64,000 bases of DNA from Kamptonema formosum PCC 10802 (GCF_000332335.1 NZ_KB235948.1:327033-391032); one strand, 5' to 3'. Positions 46,471-56,573 are shown, counted from the stretch's first letter. Notes: generated from the sequence alone by a model not told the origin. Program-made: numbers and translations.

Positions 46471-48312
46471 TCAGGCAATCGCCGCCATCTTCACATCGCT
46501 ATTGGCCAGCAAATCTTGCAGTTCTTCGGAGTCAACCGTTTCCTTCTCAACCAGCATGTCTGCCAGCGTGTCCAGAACGTGACGGTTGCTCACCAGCACT
46601 TCCTTAGCGCGGCGGTAAGCTTGCTCCACAAGGGTGCTCACTTCTTCATCAATCACAGAGGCGGTTTCTTCCGAGAAATCCCGCTCCGCCATGATATCCC
46701 GGCCCAGGAACATATTGCCTTGCTGGCGGCCCAGGGCCACCGGCCCCAAGCGCTCGCTCATGCCGAACCGCATCACCATCTGGCGGGCCACGCGAGCCAC
46801 CTGCTGCAAGTCATTCGAGGCACCGGTCGTCACCTCTTCCTCACCGAAGATAATCTCTTCAGCAACCCGACCGCCCAAGGCAACGGCCATCTGATTTTGC
46901 AGGTAAGACCGGCTGTACAGACCGGAATCCATCCGGTCTTCGCTAGGCGTGAACCAGGTCAAACCGCCGGCGCGACCGCGAGGGATAATGCTAATCTTCT
47001 GCACCGGGTCGTAATCCGGCATCAGCGCGCCCACCAGAGCGTGCCCCGCTTCGTGATACGCCACTAGGGTTTTGCGCTTCTCGCTCATCACCCGGTCTTT
47101 CTTCTCCGGACCGGCCAGCACCCGGTCGATGGCGTCGTTCACCTCATCCATCGAGATTTCCGTCAGGTTGCGGCGCGCCGCCAGAATCGCCGCTTCATTC
47201 AGCAAGTTTGACAGATCAGCGCCGGTGAACCCGGGAGTGCGGCGAGCGATCTTCTCCAGATCCACATCCTTCGCCAGCGTCTTGCCGCGAGAGTGGACAT
47301 TGAGAATTTCCAGACGCCCCGCATAGTCCGGGCGATCCACCACCACCTGCCGGTCAAACCGGCCCGGGCGCAGCAGCGCCGCATCCAGCACGTCGGGGCG
47401 GTTCGTCGCCGCTATGATAATGATGCCGGTGTTGCCCTCAAAACCGTCCATTTCCGTCAGCAGCTGGTTGAGCGTTTGCTCCCGCTCGTCGTTACCGCCG
47501 CCCAAACCGGCACCCCGCTGCCGGCCCACCGCATCAATTTCATCGATGAACACGATGCACGGTGCGTTGGACTTGGCTTGCTCGAACAAGTCGCGGACGC
47601 GCGACGCGCCCACACCCACGAACATTTCCACAAATTCCGAACCCGAAATCGAGAAGAAAGGCACGCCCGCCTCACCGGCCACCGCCTTGGCCAGCAGCGT
47701 CTTGCCCGTGCCCGGAGGCCCAACCAGCAGCACCCCCTTGGGAATCTTCGCGCCCACAGCTGTGAACCGGTCGGCGTTCTTCAGGAAGTCCACCACCTCA
47801 CTCAGTTCCAGCTTCGCTTGCTCAATGCCGGCCACATCCCCAAACGTCACTTGCGTGTTCGGCTCCATTTGCACTCTGGCCTTGGACTTGCCAAAGTTCA
47901 TCGCCTGAGAGCCCGGACCCGCTTGGGCGCGGCGCAGCAAGAAGAACAAGCCCACCAGCAGCAGGATGGGGAAGAACAGACTGCTTAGCGCCTTCAGCCA
48001 GAAGCCTTCATCGCTCGTCGGCAGCACTTCAATGTTGACCCTGTTCTCCGTCAGGATATTGATCAGGTCGGGGTCGTTGGGAGGCAGGTTGACCATCACC
48101 TTGTTGCCGTCAGAAGCCTGCACCAAAGCTCGCGTCCGGTCAGCGCTAATACTTACTTTCTCTACTTTTTTGCCTTCAACTTCCTGAATAAACTGACTGT
48201 ATCGCCAGCTCTCCCTGCTCTGGGGCTGTTTTTCAAAAAAAGCGGTAAATAGCGCAATGACAACGATCGCCAGCAGTGCGTACAGTCCCGCATTTCTCCA
48301 CCGTTTATTCAC
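46471..48312 (-). CDS. ftsH: ATP-dependent zinc metalloprotease FtsH
   Basis: A 613-aa membrane AAA+ protease. Two transmembrane segments (about 9-27 and 108-126) flank a periplasmic/lumenal domain; then Walker A GPPGTGKT, Walker [10 protein letters not shown], the second region of homology [20 protein letters not shown], and the zinc site HEAGH. In cyanobacteria FtsH complexes degrade damaged photosystem II D1 and other membrane proteins or control regulators. The sequence (N-terminus [21 protein letters not shown], end [14 protein letters not shown]) looks closest to the FtsH1/FtsH3 group of Synechocystis as I remember it, rather than FtsH2/4, but the subgroup needs alignment. It appears to be a single-gene unit. 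Confidence 0.97.
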   Translation of the reverse strand: MNKRWRNAGLYALLAIVVIALFTAFFEKQPQSRESWRYSQFIQEVEGKKVEKVSISADRTRALVQASDGNKVMVNLPPNDPDLINILTENRVNIEVLPTSDEGFWLKALSSLFFPILLLVGLFFLLRRAQAGPGSQAMNFGKSKARVQMEPNTQVTFGDVAGIEQAKLELSEVVDFLKNADRFTAVGAKIPKGVLLVGPPGTGKTLLAKAVAGEAGVPFFSISGSEFVEMFVGVGASRVRDLFEQAKSNAPCIVFIDEIDAVGRQRGAGLGGGNDEREQTLNQLLTEMDGFEGNTGIIIIAATNRPDVLDAALLRPGRFDRQVVVDRPDYAGRLEILNVHSRGKTLAKDVDLEKIARRTPGFTGADLSNLLNEAAILAARRNLTEISMDEVNDAIDRVLAGPEKKDRVMSEKRKTLVAYHEAGHALVGALMPDYDPVQKISIIPRGRAGGLTWFTPSEDRMDSGLYSRSYLQNQMAVALGGRVAEEIIFGEEEVTTGASNDLQQVARVARQMVMRFGMSERLGPVALGRQQGNMFLGRDIMAERDFSEETASVIDEEVSTLVEQAYRRAKEVLVSNRHVLDTLADMLVEKETVDSEELQDLLANSDVKMAAIA

Positions 48313-48655
48313 CGGTACCGATCCTCCTAAAGGGTTTATCTTTTGACGGGGACACTTACTTTCGTCTTTATGTTAAATAATATTAACGTATTTTCAGCTA
48401 AATGTCGCAACCCCGCACCAACTCAACCGCAAAAATACCCCAAACTCTCTCCCCGTCTGGGTTTTACAGACAGGTCCCCCGGGCTCAGCTTTCAGGAGGC
48501 GACTCCCGCCCCGCCACTGGCCCACCCGATTTGGCAAATTTGCCCGCCCGAACCCTTGACAGAAAACTTATTTTGTGCTATTTTAGCGCGAAACTCTAGC
48601 AGTAGGGTGCGTTCCCCTGGGGGGAACGCTACTTGAAGCTGGTGGAAATGTTCCC
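48313..48655. other. ftsH upstream region
   Basis: A 343-base gap holding the ftsH promoter (reading left) and a GTAGGGTGCGTTCCC repeat near the 3' end of the kinase gene (48602-48631). No gene. Confidence 0.45.
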
Positions 48656-50791
48656 CTACTGCGGAACCCGCCAAATCTTCACCGTCGAATCCCCACTCCC
48701 ACTCACCAGCGTCTTGCCATCGGGACTGAAGGCCACCGACTCAACCCACCGCGAATGCCCCGCAACCGTCTCAATCAGCTCGCCGCTGCGAGCGTCCCAC
48801 AGAGAGATCCTGCCGGCCAAACCGGCACCGGCCACCGTCTCCCCGTCCGGAGAGAACGCCACCGCATACACCGTTCCTGAATGTCCCGACAGAGCAGTCT
48901 TGGCGTAGCACCGCTTTGAGGGCGTACAGCCAGATCCCAAGTCCCACAGCTTAATCGTGCTGTCCGCACTCCCCGAAGCCAGCAGCCGCCCATCCGGGCT
49001 GAACGCCACCGAATAGACCATCCCCCCATGCCCGGACAGAGTGGCCAGCAGTTCCCCCGTGATCCGGTTCCACAGCTTCACCGTCGTGTCCTCACTGGCA
49101 GAAGCGACAATCTGGCCATCCGGACTGAAAGCGACAGAGCGCACCGCACCCGAATGCCCGTACAGAGTGTTCAGCAGCGCCCCGCTGCCGGCATCCCAAA
49201 GTTTCACCGTCGTGTCCTCACTGCCGCTGGCGATTGCCAGCCCGTCCGGGCTAATCGCCACAGACGAAACCCCATCTATATTTTTAGGCAGAGTCCGCAG
49301 CAGCTCGCCGGTGTTTAAATTCCAAATCTTGACCGTACCGCCATAACTGTTACTCCCGCTCACCAGCATCCGGCCATCCGGGCTAATCGCCACAGACGAA
49401 ACCAGCTCTTCCGCCTTGGAATCCTGGTGCAGGGTGCGGATCGCTTGGCCGGTGCCCAGATCCCAAATCTTGACCGTGGCGTCAAAACTGCCCGAAACCA
49501 GCGTCTGGCCATCCGGGCTGATGGCCACAGAGCGCACGTCCAGGGAGTGCCCCGTCAGCGTAGTTGCCAGCGCTATCTTTTCCAGCGAGCTGCCTTTGCT
49601 CCGCGCGGGAATCCGTTCCCGGCTGTAGGCTGCAATCACCCCAGGAGAGGGCTTTTCTCCCTCACCGGCACCAAATGGCCCGCTCTCAGGTGCCACCGGC
49701 ACCGGCATTGAGTGGGCCCCGTACTCGTCCAGCGCCCCCGTGCGAGAGGTCAAATACCCGTAAAACAGAGCTTGTCCGAATACCAAACCGCCGGCCAGTA
49801 CCAGCGCACCGCCGGCCAGCCATTTTTCGCTCAGCTTCGGCAGCCGGTCAAACCCCAACCAGCCCCCTGTCTTCCCGACGGGCCCCACGCTGGCCCTCAA
49901 GTCAATTTCTGCCAGCTGTTGCAGCATCACCTCCGTGTTCGGCGGTCTTGACCCTGGCTTGCGGGCCATCAAGCCATCAATAAAATCTGCCAGAGGCTTG
50001 CTCACCTGCGGCGCTGCGACGCGCCAGTTCAGCTCATCCGTCGCCGCATCATAAAAATCCAGGGGGTACTTGCCGGTCAGCAAATGCACGAAGGTGCGCC
50101 CCAAAGCGAAGAAATCCGATTGCGGCACCGGATAGCCACTGTCTTGTTCCGGCGGGGTGTAGCCTTTGGACGCGATCACCGTGCCTTTTTGCCCCACCCC
50201 CATTTTTGCCAAATAGGTGCCGGTCACTTCCCTCGCGCTGCCAAAGTCAATCAGCACCAGCTGACCGTTTGACCTCAGCATGATATTCGCCGGCTTGATA
50301 TCGCGGTGGAAATACTGCTGCTGGTGGACTCTGTGCAAAATCTCCGCCAGCTGGCGCAACCACTCCAGGGCTCCCTCAGAGGAGATCGGTTTGTTGCTGC
50401 GAGTGTACAGCCACTCTTCCAAGTTTGGGCCATCAATTTTCTCCATCACCAAGCAGTGCAGCGGCGGTGCTTCCGGTTTTGGCGAAAAGGTAAAGTATCC
50501 GTCAGGCTCCACTCTGGGAATTCCTGAGTGGCGGAGCAGGCTCAACACCTCGGCTTCTTTTTGAAACAGCGCCACCGCTTTCGGCTCGCTCAGCAGCAGC
50601 ACCTTGAGCACTTTCTGCTGGCCACAGTCCTCGACTACATAAGTTTTGGCAAACCCGCCCTCTCCGAGCAAACGAATCACCCGATACCGCCCTTGCAGCA
50701 CCAGCTGTGCGCCGCAGTGCCGGCAAATGCGATTCGTTGCGTGTAACGGGTCAGCTTGTTTCGGGCAGTTCGGATTAATGCAGTAGCTCAT
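48656..50791 (-). CDS. Ser/Thr protein kinase with Zn-ribbon and seven WD40 repeats
   Basis: A 711-aa Hanks-type kinase. An N-terminal zinc ribbon (CINPNCPKQA..CRHCG) precedes the kinase domain: glycine loop LLGEGGFAKTY, the lysine in KVLKVLLL, catalytic HRDIKPANIML, DFGSA, and SKGYTPPEQ. A single hydrophobic segment near 330-352 (GGALVLAGGLVFGQALFYGYL) should place the C-terminal part on the other side of the membrane from the kinase. That part contains seven WD40 repeats (SVAFSPDG..VASGSEDTTVKLW), exactly one propeller. The architecture is common in filamentous cyanobacteria. Substrate unknown; the propeller probably senses or binds a partner. Confidence 0.95.
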   Translation of the reverse strand: MSYCINPNCPKQADPLHATNRICRHCGAQLVLQGRYRVIRLLGEGGFAKTYVVEDCGQQKVLKVLLLSEPKAVALFQKEAEVLSLLRHSGIPRVEPDGYFTFSPKPEAPPLHCLVMEKIDGPNLEEWLYTRSNKPISSEGALEWLRQLAEILHRVHQQQYFHRDIKPANIMLRSNGQLVLIDFGSAREVTGTYLAKMGVGQKGTVIASKGYTPPEQDSGYPVPQSDFFALGRTFVHLLTGKYPLDFYDAATDELNWRVAAPQVSKPLADFIDGLMARKPGSRPPNTEVMLQQLAEIDLRASVGPVGKTGGWLGFDRLPKLSEKWLAGGALVLAGGLVFGQALFYGYLTSRTGALDEYGAHSMPVPVAPESGPFGAGEGEKPSPGVIAAYSRERIPARSKGSSLEKIALATTLTGHSLDVRSVAISPDGQTLVSGSFDATVKIWDLGTGQAIRTLHQDSKAEELVSSVAISPDGRMLVSGSNSYGGTVKIWNLNTGELLRTLPKNIDGVSSVAISPDGLAIASGSEDTTVKLWDAGSGALLNTLYGHSGAVRSVAFSPDGQIVASASEDTTVKLWNRITGELLATLSGHGGMVYSVAFSPDGRLLASGSADSTIKLWDLGSGCTPSKRCYAKTALSGHSGTVYAVAFSPDGETVAGAGLAGRISLWDARSGELIETVAGHSRWVESVAFSPDGKTLVSGSGDSTVKIWRVPQ

Positions 50792-51663
50792 TGCTGGCTG
50801 CGGGATAAATATATCCTCAATATAAGATGAGCGGACCAGGGCGGCAGGTGGCGAGCTTGTCTTTTTGCTTGTCTTTTTGGCACAGTGGCAGATTCCCCAA
50901 TCCAGACGGCATGTTCTAGCACTGCCAATTTCTAGCCGGCATTCCCATTAAGTCATTAATTCTTTCACCGGCTGCCGGTGGCATCGGGAGGTTGGCAGTG
51001 CTGCTAATCTCACCGCCTTGCAGTTTATAAGATATACATGACAAAAAGTCAACAGTACAGTCCCTACTTTTCGGGTGAGGTCGTTTATTCCTATTTTAGA
51101 TGCCATTTGACTTTCTGCCCATCGCCAGCAGCGGCAATCGCACAGAGCAATCTCGCAAAGCCGGTTGGCTTGCCCCCACTGTCCCGCTGCCAGCAGGCAA
51201 GTCACGCCCCCATCCACAGCCAGTCTCCAAGGCCACAGTGGGGCGCAACCGGCACCAGATGCCGGTTTCCCGCCTCTGGCGACAGCACCCACCGTGATTA
51301 AATCACCGGCAAGCCTATTAACTCGCTCCCATCGAGCCGGTGCCGGCTTCTCTTTATTTAGAAAGGCCAATCAACCGGATTTTTCTCGCCGGCATCAACC
51401 CGTCGCCTTCTCCTTAATATTAACTCAATTTGCTCCTTACAAGTCAGTCAGGTGAGATCCCCCCCTAGCCCCCCTTAAAAAAGGGGGTAACATGGAACCC
51501 ACCCTACTGGGAACTCCCTCGTCTTCCCTAGGTCATATTATTTTTGCACAACTCACTTCCAACGCCCTCTAAGAGGCTAATTTAAATTTTTGTTAAGCCC
51601 CCTTGACGAAAAGCAGATGGGCTGTCAGAATAAGAACAATAGTTTGCCTTCTTGCATCAGTCC
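50792..51663. other. Intergenic region, about 870 bases
   Basis: No gene is supported. The right end (51575-51660) contains a good sigma-70-type promoter and is duplicated at 55600-55690. Confidence 0.5.
51603..51631 (+). promoter_or_regulatory. Sigma-70-type promoter
   Basis: TTGACG (51603-51608), a 17-base spacer, and CAGAAT (51626-51631), 33 bases before the ATG at 51664. A related sequence with TTGACA lies at 55634. Confidence 0.55.
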
Positions 51664-52407
51664 ATGAATAACCCTTTTGACGACACATCCCAGAGTGGCA
51701 GTCATTCGCCGGTGGATGATTTGATGCAGTCCCTAAGTCTGGACTCGCACCGGCAGAGCAACCCTCAGCCCTCTGAGGATCTGGATTCATCTCACTTGAG
51801 TTTAAATTTAGGACAGTCTCACTTTTCTCTAGATTTACACCCAGCCGGTGCCCCAGAGGGGAGTGAGGCTTACGGGCATTCATTGACGCCTCTGTCAGGT
51901 GCTTTGGATAGCGGCTCTGGAGAGGGTTTGGACGAGATAAAGCCAGAATTGACTGATAGTGTGGCCCCCGAAATACCGGCGTCGTCTAGTGCTATATTGA
52001 ATAGTGACGGTGTTCAGACTGAGTGGCATTCTTCTGGCCATTCCTCCGAGCAGACTGCCTTGCTCTCCCAGGTAGAAGCTACTCCGAATGTGCTCCATTA
52101 TACTGATTCAGGGGCGATTACTCCCGAGGATAAAAATTCGGTAGAGTTCATTGGCAATAGCGTTTGGTGGCATGGTTATGGTTGGGGTCAGGCGGGGACT
52201 GTGGAGGGACATAAATTTTATCGCGGCGGCGACTATATCGGACGTTTGGGGGCGGATATGAATGTTTATGATGCCGGTGGACATAAGATAGGTTATGTGA
52301 CCCCTTCTGGATGCGCTTATTCTACCGATGGCCAGCTTTTTGCTACAGGGATCACAGCACGTTGGGCGGCGGCTACATTGGTCTTTAATACTTGCACGCA
52401 AAGTTAA
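51664..52407 (+). CDS. Hypothetical protein with disordered N-terminus and beta-repeat C-terminus
   Basis: A 247-aa protein from the ATG at 51664 (MNNPFDD); an upstream TTG would add four residues. Residues 1-150 are Ser/Gln/His/Asp-rich and probably disordered. The C-terminal 80 residues contain short GxxIGxxxADMNVYDAGGHKIGYV-like strand-turn units (FYRGGDYIGRLGAD, VYDAGGHKIGYVT, AYSTDGQLFATGI), which recall small beta-repeat domains of other cyanobacterial proteins (4-fold beta-flower type), and a final AARG-like ATLVFNTC. No signal peptide or membrane segment is visible. It lies 97 bases upstream of the HSPA12-like gene on the same strand and likely shares its promoter. Function unknown. 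Confidence 0.75.
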   Translation: MNNPFDDTSQSGSHSPVDDLMQSLSLDSHRQSNPQPSEDLDSSHLSLNLGQSHFSLDLHPAGAPEGSEAYGHSLTPLSGALDSGSGEGLDEIKPELTDSVAPEIPASSSAILNSDGVQTEWHSSGHSSEQTALLSQVEATPNVLHYTDSGAITPEDKNSVEFIGNSVWWHGYGWGQAGTVEGHKFYRGGDYIGRLGADMNVYDAGGHKIGYVTPSGCAYSTDGQLFATGITARWAAATLVFNTCTQS

Positions 52408-52504
52408 TGGGGCAGTCCAGAAACTAGGTTTCTTGAATCAACCGGGTTGCTGAGTATTCGTCAGCCCAAAGGGCGTCTATAATTTAGCGTCAGGAGATAG
52501 CAGA

Positions 52505-55363
52505 ATGGTCTGGGACTTAGCTAGCAGTTTATTAATGGGCCTAACACCGTTACTTCAAGCGTTTTTCTCGCCCCAGACAGTGATGGCGATGACGCAAAGG
52601 TATATGCAAGCAAGGGGGCAAGAATTTCAAGCCTCCTTGGAAGAGGTGCGGCACAAATTTAACCGAGAAATCGAGGAATACCGGCAGTTTTGCGAAAATG
52701 CGCGGCTGCAAAACCGGCAAGATTTTGATCGAGAGCAGCTAGCCAGACGCTTGCAACACGAGCAAAGGCTGGAAGAATACCGCCGGGAAACTCAACTGAT
52801 TTTATCTCGCGCCCAATTGCTGACGGCGATAGAACTCGCCGATAATAAAGAAATCCGAGACAGTTTTCCGCTCAAAACCCCCGCACGGGTGATTCTAGAC
52901 GCTTACAAGGGCTATCAGGAAAGTTTCATCTGCCTCCCTTTCCTCGTGATAATTTCACCCCCAGCGTTGGAGTTTGAAAAATTCCCCAACGCGGCGCAGG
53001 GGTTCAGTCGCATTGAAGCACGCTTGACGGATCGGGTGCAGGAATTTTGCAAGCATTACCCCCTCACCAGTCAAGAAAGGCCGGTAAGATATCAAGGGGC
53101 GGATTGGGAAAGCAAGTCCTCTCACGGCAAGAGTGCGGTAGATATCCTGCATCACGTCCTCAAATCCGTCCCTACTTTGGTTTTAGAGTCTAAGCTAGAT
53201 GGGGATTTGCTGCGGATTTACCTGGCCGGTTGGGACATGCTGGAAAAAGTCCCGCACTACGAAAAGGTGCTGACGGTTCCTTGGAAAGAGGTTTTGTATC
53301 CCATCGCCCGCCAATACGCCCAAAAGTGGCGAGAGTACCGGATGATCCTGTTAGACAAAGGCAAAAGTCTAGAGGAGATTAAGCGGCGGGGTGGCGATGA
53401 CGAACTGAATCTGTTAATATTAGAAGAGGAAGAAGAAGACCGGGAGTTTGGCTTCACCGGCGACCGGGATTACAAGTACAATGTTAGGGAAGACAAGTAC
53501 ATTCAAGAATTGGCCCATTTTTTAGGGATTTGCCACTGCATTTTAGTGGGTCTGATGGCCGATCGCTACCATTTCTCTCATTCCGATGCGCCTCCGAAGT
53601 TGCCAGAACTGCTGCCGGGGTTGCTAGAAAGAGTGCCGGTCGAGAGTTTGAAGAAAATGCTGGTGCGAGAGATTGTTTCCAGCTATCAAAGTCTCTATCA
53701 GCTGGCGGAAAGCGCTCGCCCGAATGCCATTCCCTATTTATTTTTGGATTTGGCGCTGAGTTTGAGTGGTTTGCCAGATAAGTCTTGGGCCATGTCTCAG
53801 GTTGATTCTTCTATGAAATCTCGGTTGCAACTACAAGGCAACAAACAACTTGACAACCTGAGCAGTAGTGAATTAATCCAATCCTTGATTAGTAGGGGAG
53901 ATGAGCAATACTTAGATCGGCTAGCCAGCAGTCTGGCTAAGATGAATGCTAAGGGGGTTAGTCAAACGAATTTTTTGTCGAGTATCTTGCTTGAATCGAA
54001 AATTCAAGGTAGAATCAAAAGAGATAAGAAAGGAGATACTTTTGTTTCTAAGAGTTACGGCGATCGAGATTTCCGGGTAGTGATTGCAATTGACTTTGGC
54101 CCCTCGCGTTCCGGGTACGCCTTGGCATGGAAAGGCGATACTAGGGTAATAGGGAGAACCCGATGGCCTGGTCAAAAGGTAAAATATCCAAAAACTCCCA
54201 CCCATCTCTTATATTCTCCTGATGGCACATTAGAGGAATGGGGTGCTAAAGTTGTCAAAAGGCTAGCTCAACTTCTAGCGAAGGATCAAGCCAAGGATTA
54301 CAGCTTTTTTTTCAACTTCAAGATGGAATTGTATGAAGGAAAAACTGGAACTGATGAAAGCCCTTACCTGGAACGAAATGGCCAAAAATTTTGGTTAGTT
54401 AATTTAATTGCGGATTACTTGAGAGAAATCAAAGAGCTCGCCTTGGAAGAAATGAAGGAACAAACCAATGGAACTTTGAAACTCTCTGAAATTCGATGGG
54501 TTTTGACCGTCCCGGCAATTTGGAAAGATGGGGATAAAATGTTGATGCGAAAAGCAGCTATAAAAGCTGGATTAATTGGCGAAGGGAGAGATGAAGGGGA
54601 GCGCCTGTATCTGGCTTTAGAGCCAGAGGCTGCTGCTATTTACTGCCAAGAAAAACTCAATAATCAAGAGTTTCTGAACCAACCAGGAACTCATTTTATG
54701 GTAGTTGATTGTGGGGGCGGGACAGTTGATATTACTGTGCATGATGTAATAATTAAAGAAGGGCAAAAGGGACTAAAAGAGGTGATAGCAGGCAGTGGGG
54801 GCGCTCATGGCTCTACTTATGTAGATAAGAGTTTTCTGCAGTATCTGTCTTCTCCAGAAATGCTAACGGCTGCCGTCATTAACGATTTCCACAACAAGTA
54901 CCCTCAAGCCTATGTGCAATTAATGGAAGAATGGGAAAAAGCTAAGTGTGGTTTTGAGCCTGACGAAGAGGAGGTGCTGATTGAAATGCCAGCGCAACTT
55001 CACGAGTTGCTAAAAAGTAAATATCCAGCTATCCTAAAAAAGCTAGCTGCTAAACAATCGGGAGATGAGTACAATATTTGGCTGTCAGGGGATGTAATGA
55101 AAAATCAAATCTTTGCCCCGACACTAGATAAGCTAGTAGCCAAAGTAGAAGAAATATTACAGGCTTTACCCAGCCGGCCAAATCAAAAGAAATGTGACGT
55201 CATGCTTCTTGTAGGTGGCTTTTCAGAGTCTCCCCTTTTGCGCGAGCGAATTAAGAAGCGATTTGCAGCAGAAGTTGAGAATGGTAATATCCTTATCCCT
55301 CCAGTACCTAGTGCTGCAATTCTAGAAGGATCTGTTTGTTTTGGCCTTAGAGCCGGGTTCTAA
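52505..55363 (+). CDS. HSPA12-like Hsp70/actin-fold ATPase with large N-terminal extension
   Basis: A 952-aa protein. The C-terminal half (about 520-952) is an actin/Hsp70-fold ATPase closest to the HSPA12 branch: phosphate-1 VVIAIDFGPSRSGYALAW (about 525), phosphate-2 VVDCGGGTVDITVHD (about 732), adenosine motif LLVGGFSESPLLRERIKKRF (about 901), final ILEGSVCFGL. There is no canonical Hsp70 substrate-binding domain. The N-terminal 500 residues start with a hydrophobic segment (LASSLLMGLTPLLQAFF), then a charged coiled coil (30-110) and a mixed alpha/beta region with LESKLDGDLLRIYLAGW that I recall from uncharacterised cyanobacterial proteins. AGGAG at 52491 supports the ATG at 52505. Family knowledge predicts ATP-driven binding or remodelling of client proteins; the N-terminal region may supply the target. 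Codon and base usage become more AT-rich toward the 3' end. Confidence 0.88.
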   Translation: MVWDLASSLLMGLTPLLQAFFSPQTVMAMTQRYMQARGQEFQASLEEVRHKFNREIEEYRQFCENARLQNRQDFDREQLARRLQHEQRLEEYRRETQLILSRAQLLTAIELADNKEIRDSFPLKTPARVILDAYKGYQESFICLPFLVIISPPALEFEKFPNAAQGFSRIEARLTDRVQEFCKHYPLTSQERPVRYQGADWESKSSHGKSAVDILHHVLKSVPTLVLESKLDGDLLRIYLAGWDMLEKVPHYEKVLTVPWKEVLYPIARQYAQKWREYRMILLDKGKSLEEIKRRGGDDELNLLILEEEEEDREFGFTGDRDYKYNVREDKYIQELAHFLGICHCILVGLMADRYHFSHSDAPPKLPELLPGLLERVPVESLKKMLVREIVSSYQSLYQLAESARPNAIPYLFLDLALSLSGLPDKSWAMSQVDSSMKSRLQLQGNKQLDNLSSSELIQSLISRGDEQYLDRLASSLAKMNAKGVSQTNFLSSILLESKIQGRIKRDKKGDTFVSKSYGDRDFRVVIAIDFGPSRSGYALAWKGDTRVIGRTRWPGQKVKYPKTPTHLLYSPDGTLEEWGAKVVKRLAQLLAKDQAKDYSFFFNFKMELYEGKTGTDESPYLERNGQKFWLVNLIADYLREIKELALEEMKEQTNGTLKLSEIRWVLTVPAIWKDGDKMLMRKAAIKAGLIGEGRDEGERLYLALEPEAAAIYCQEKLNNQEFLNQPGTHFMVVDCGGGTVDITVHDVIIKEGQKGLKEVIAGSGGAHGSTYVDKSFLQYLSSPEMLTAAVINDFHNKYPQAYVQLMEEWEKAKCGFEPDEEEVLIEMPAQLHELLKSKYPAILKKLAAKQSGDEYNIWLSGDVMKNQIFAPTLDKLVAKVEEILQALPSRPNQKKCDVMLLVGGFSESPLLRERIKKRFAAEVENGNILIPPVPSAAILEGSVCFGLRAGF

Positions 55364-55958
55364 ATAATTGTTAAGGACGCCTGGGGGTGAGAAACTGGGC
55401 TTCTTTTGCTGGGTCAAGTGATAGGTAATGCCCTACAGCCAAAGAAACCCGGTTTCTGGCTGCTTCACTTTTCTTTAGAGACACTCTCTTACGCATCCCA
55501 ACCGAGATATTAGACTAGAAACCGGGTTTCTGCGATAATCTTTGCATCTCAACCGAGATGTGGTTAAGAAACCCGGTTTCTCACCCCCCACGCGAACGCA
55601 GCTAGGTGCCAGTTTAATTTTTGTAACACCCCCTTGACAAAGAACAGGCGGGCTGCCTGAAGAAAACAATATTTCGCCATCGAGCCTCCTTTTCTCGTTC
55701 CCAGGCAGAGCCTCTTTTTCTCGTTCCCAGCCTCAAACTGGGAACGAGAGAAACTACTTTCCTGTGGGGCTAAAGCCCAACTACAAACCTCTGGGGCTAA
55801 AGCCCAACTACAAACGGGTGGGGCTAAAGCCCAACTACTTTCCTGTGGGGCTAAAGCCCAACTACTTTCCTCTGGGGCTAAAGCCCAACTACTTTCCTCT
55901 GGGGCTAAAGCCCAACTACTTTCCTCTGGGGCTAAAGCCCAACTACTTTCCTCTGGGG
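55364..55958. other. Repeat-rich region downstream of the HSPA12-like gene
   Basis: No gene. It carries several AGAAACCCGGTTTCT half-sites (55442, 55518, 55567), a degenerate copy (about 55600-55690) of the promoter region found upstream of the 51664 gene, CTCGTTCCCAG palindromes (55695-55748) and most of a tandem array (from 55766). Confidence 0.6.
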
Positions 55959-55977
55959 CTAAAGCCCAACTACAAAC
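55766..55977. repeat. Tandem 27-bp array, eight units of GGGGCTAAAGCCCAACTAC...
   Basis: Eight units with spacing of 27 bp; the core GGGCTAAAGCCC is the reverse complement of that in the arrays at 1-179 and 37137-37380. Linkers are AAACCTCT or TTTCCTCT. The last unit contains the stop codon of the ferredoxin gene on the opposite strand. Confidence 0.92.
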
Positions 55978-56573
55978 GGCGCACCGGCATCCTCTCGGGC
56001 AGTCTCCTCGCAAAAATGCTTTTCTATCAGTGCTGGCACTTCTGAAGGGTGACACCGGCTGTAGCGAGTTTTATCCGGCATCACCACAACATTTGGCCCC
56101 ATTTTACACTGCTTGATGCAGCCGGTGCCTTTAACTGTCACTCTGTCTTCCAGTCCCCTCTCGCGCAAACTCGCCTCTATCGCTTGGCAGACTTGTCTCG
56201 CGCCGCGCTGGCAGCAATCAGATTTTTGACAGACAAGAATAGTAGCTTTGGGTGGGGCAGCCGGTGCCGGTGTGGCAGAAACTTTCAGTGGGGCGTGCGT
56301 CACTGCAGCAGCAGTCCGTTCCAAGACATACGCTTTCTGTTTTCTCTCGCCAGTTTTCCGGTCTAGCTTTGTAACACCTGCAACCCGCACCCAGTCCCCC
56401 GGCATCAAAGACCCGTCCAAACTAACCCGCAACGGTTTTGCCATTTTAATGCAAATTTCCCCCCCTGCAGTCGCCAGTCGCAGGTACTTCAGCTTGTACC
56501 CATCTTCAAACACAAAACCGAGGAAACGCCCTTGCAGGTTAAAGTCTGAGATTTGCTTGTCAGAGTGACTCAT
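55959..56573 (-). CDS. Thioredoxin-like [2Fe-2S] ferredoxin domain protein
   Basis: A 204-aa protein. The N-terminal 85 residues (FNLQGRFLGFVFEDGYKLKYLRLAT..., MPGDWVRVAGVTKLDRKTGE) look like an OB-like beta domain found in cyanobacterial relatives; after an Ala/Pro linker a thioredoxin-like [2Fe-2S] domain follows: ILVCQKSDCCQRGARQVC and GTGCIKQCKMGPNVVV supply the four cysteine ligands. Such proteins are electron carriers or redox sensors, related to the NuoE-type ferredoxin fold. The last residues, PFVVGL and the TAG stop, are read from the tandem array, so the native C-terminus has probably been altered. Single-gene unit. Confidence 0.9.
   Translation of the reverse strand: MSHSDKQISDFNLQGRFLGFVFEDGYKLKYLRLATAGGEICIKMAKPLRVSLDGSLMPGDWVRVAGVTKLDRKTGERKQKAYVLERTAAAVTHAPLKVSATPAPAAPPKATILVCQKSDCCQRGARQVCQAIEASLRERGLEDRVTVKGTGCIKQCKMGPNVVVMPDKTRYSRCHPSEVPALIEKHFCEETAREDAGAPFVVGL

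Noticed and set aside
55564-56055. Antisense and sense frames with repeating SWALAPEES or GLKPNYFPL units
   Set aside because: They are just translations of the 27-bp tandem array.
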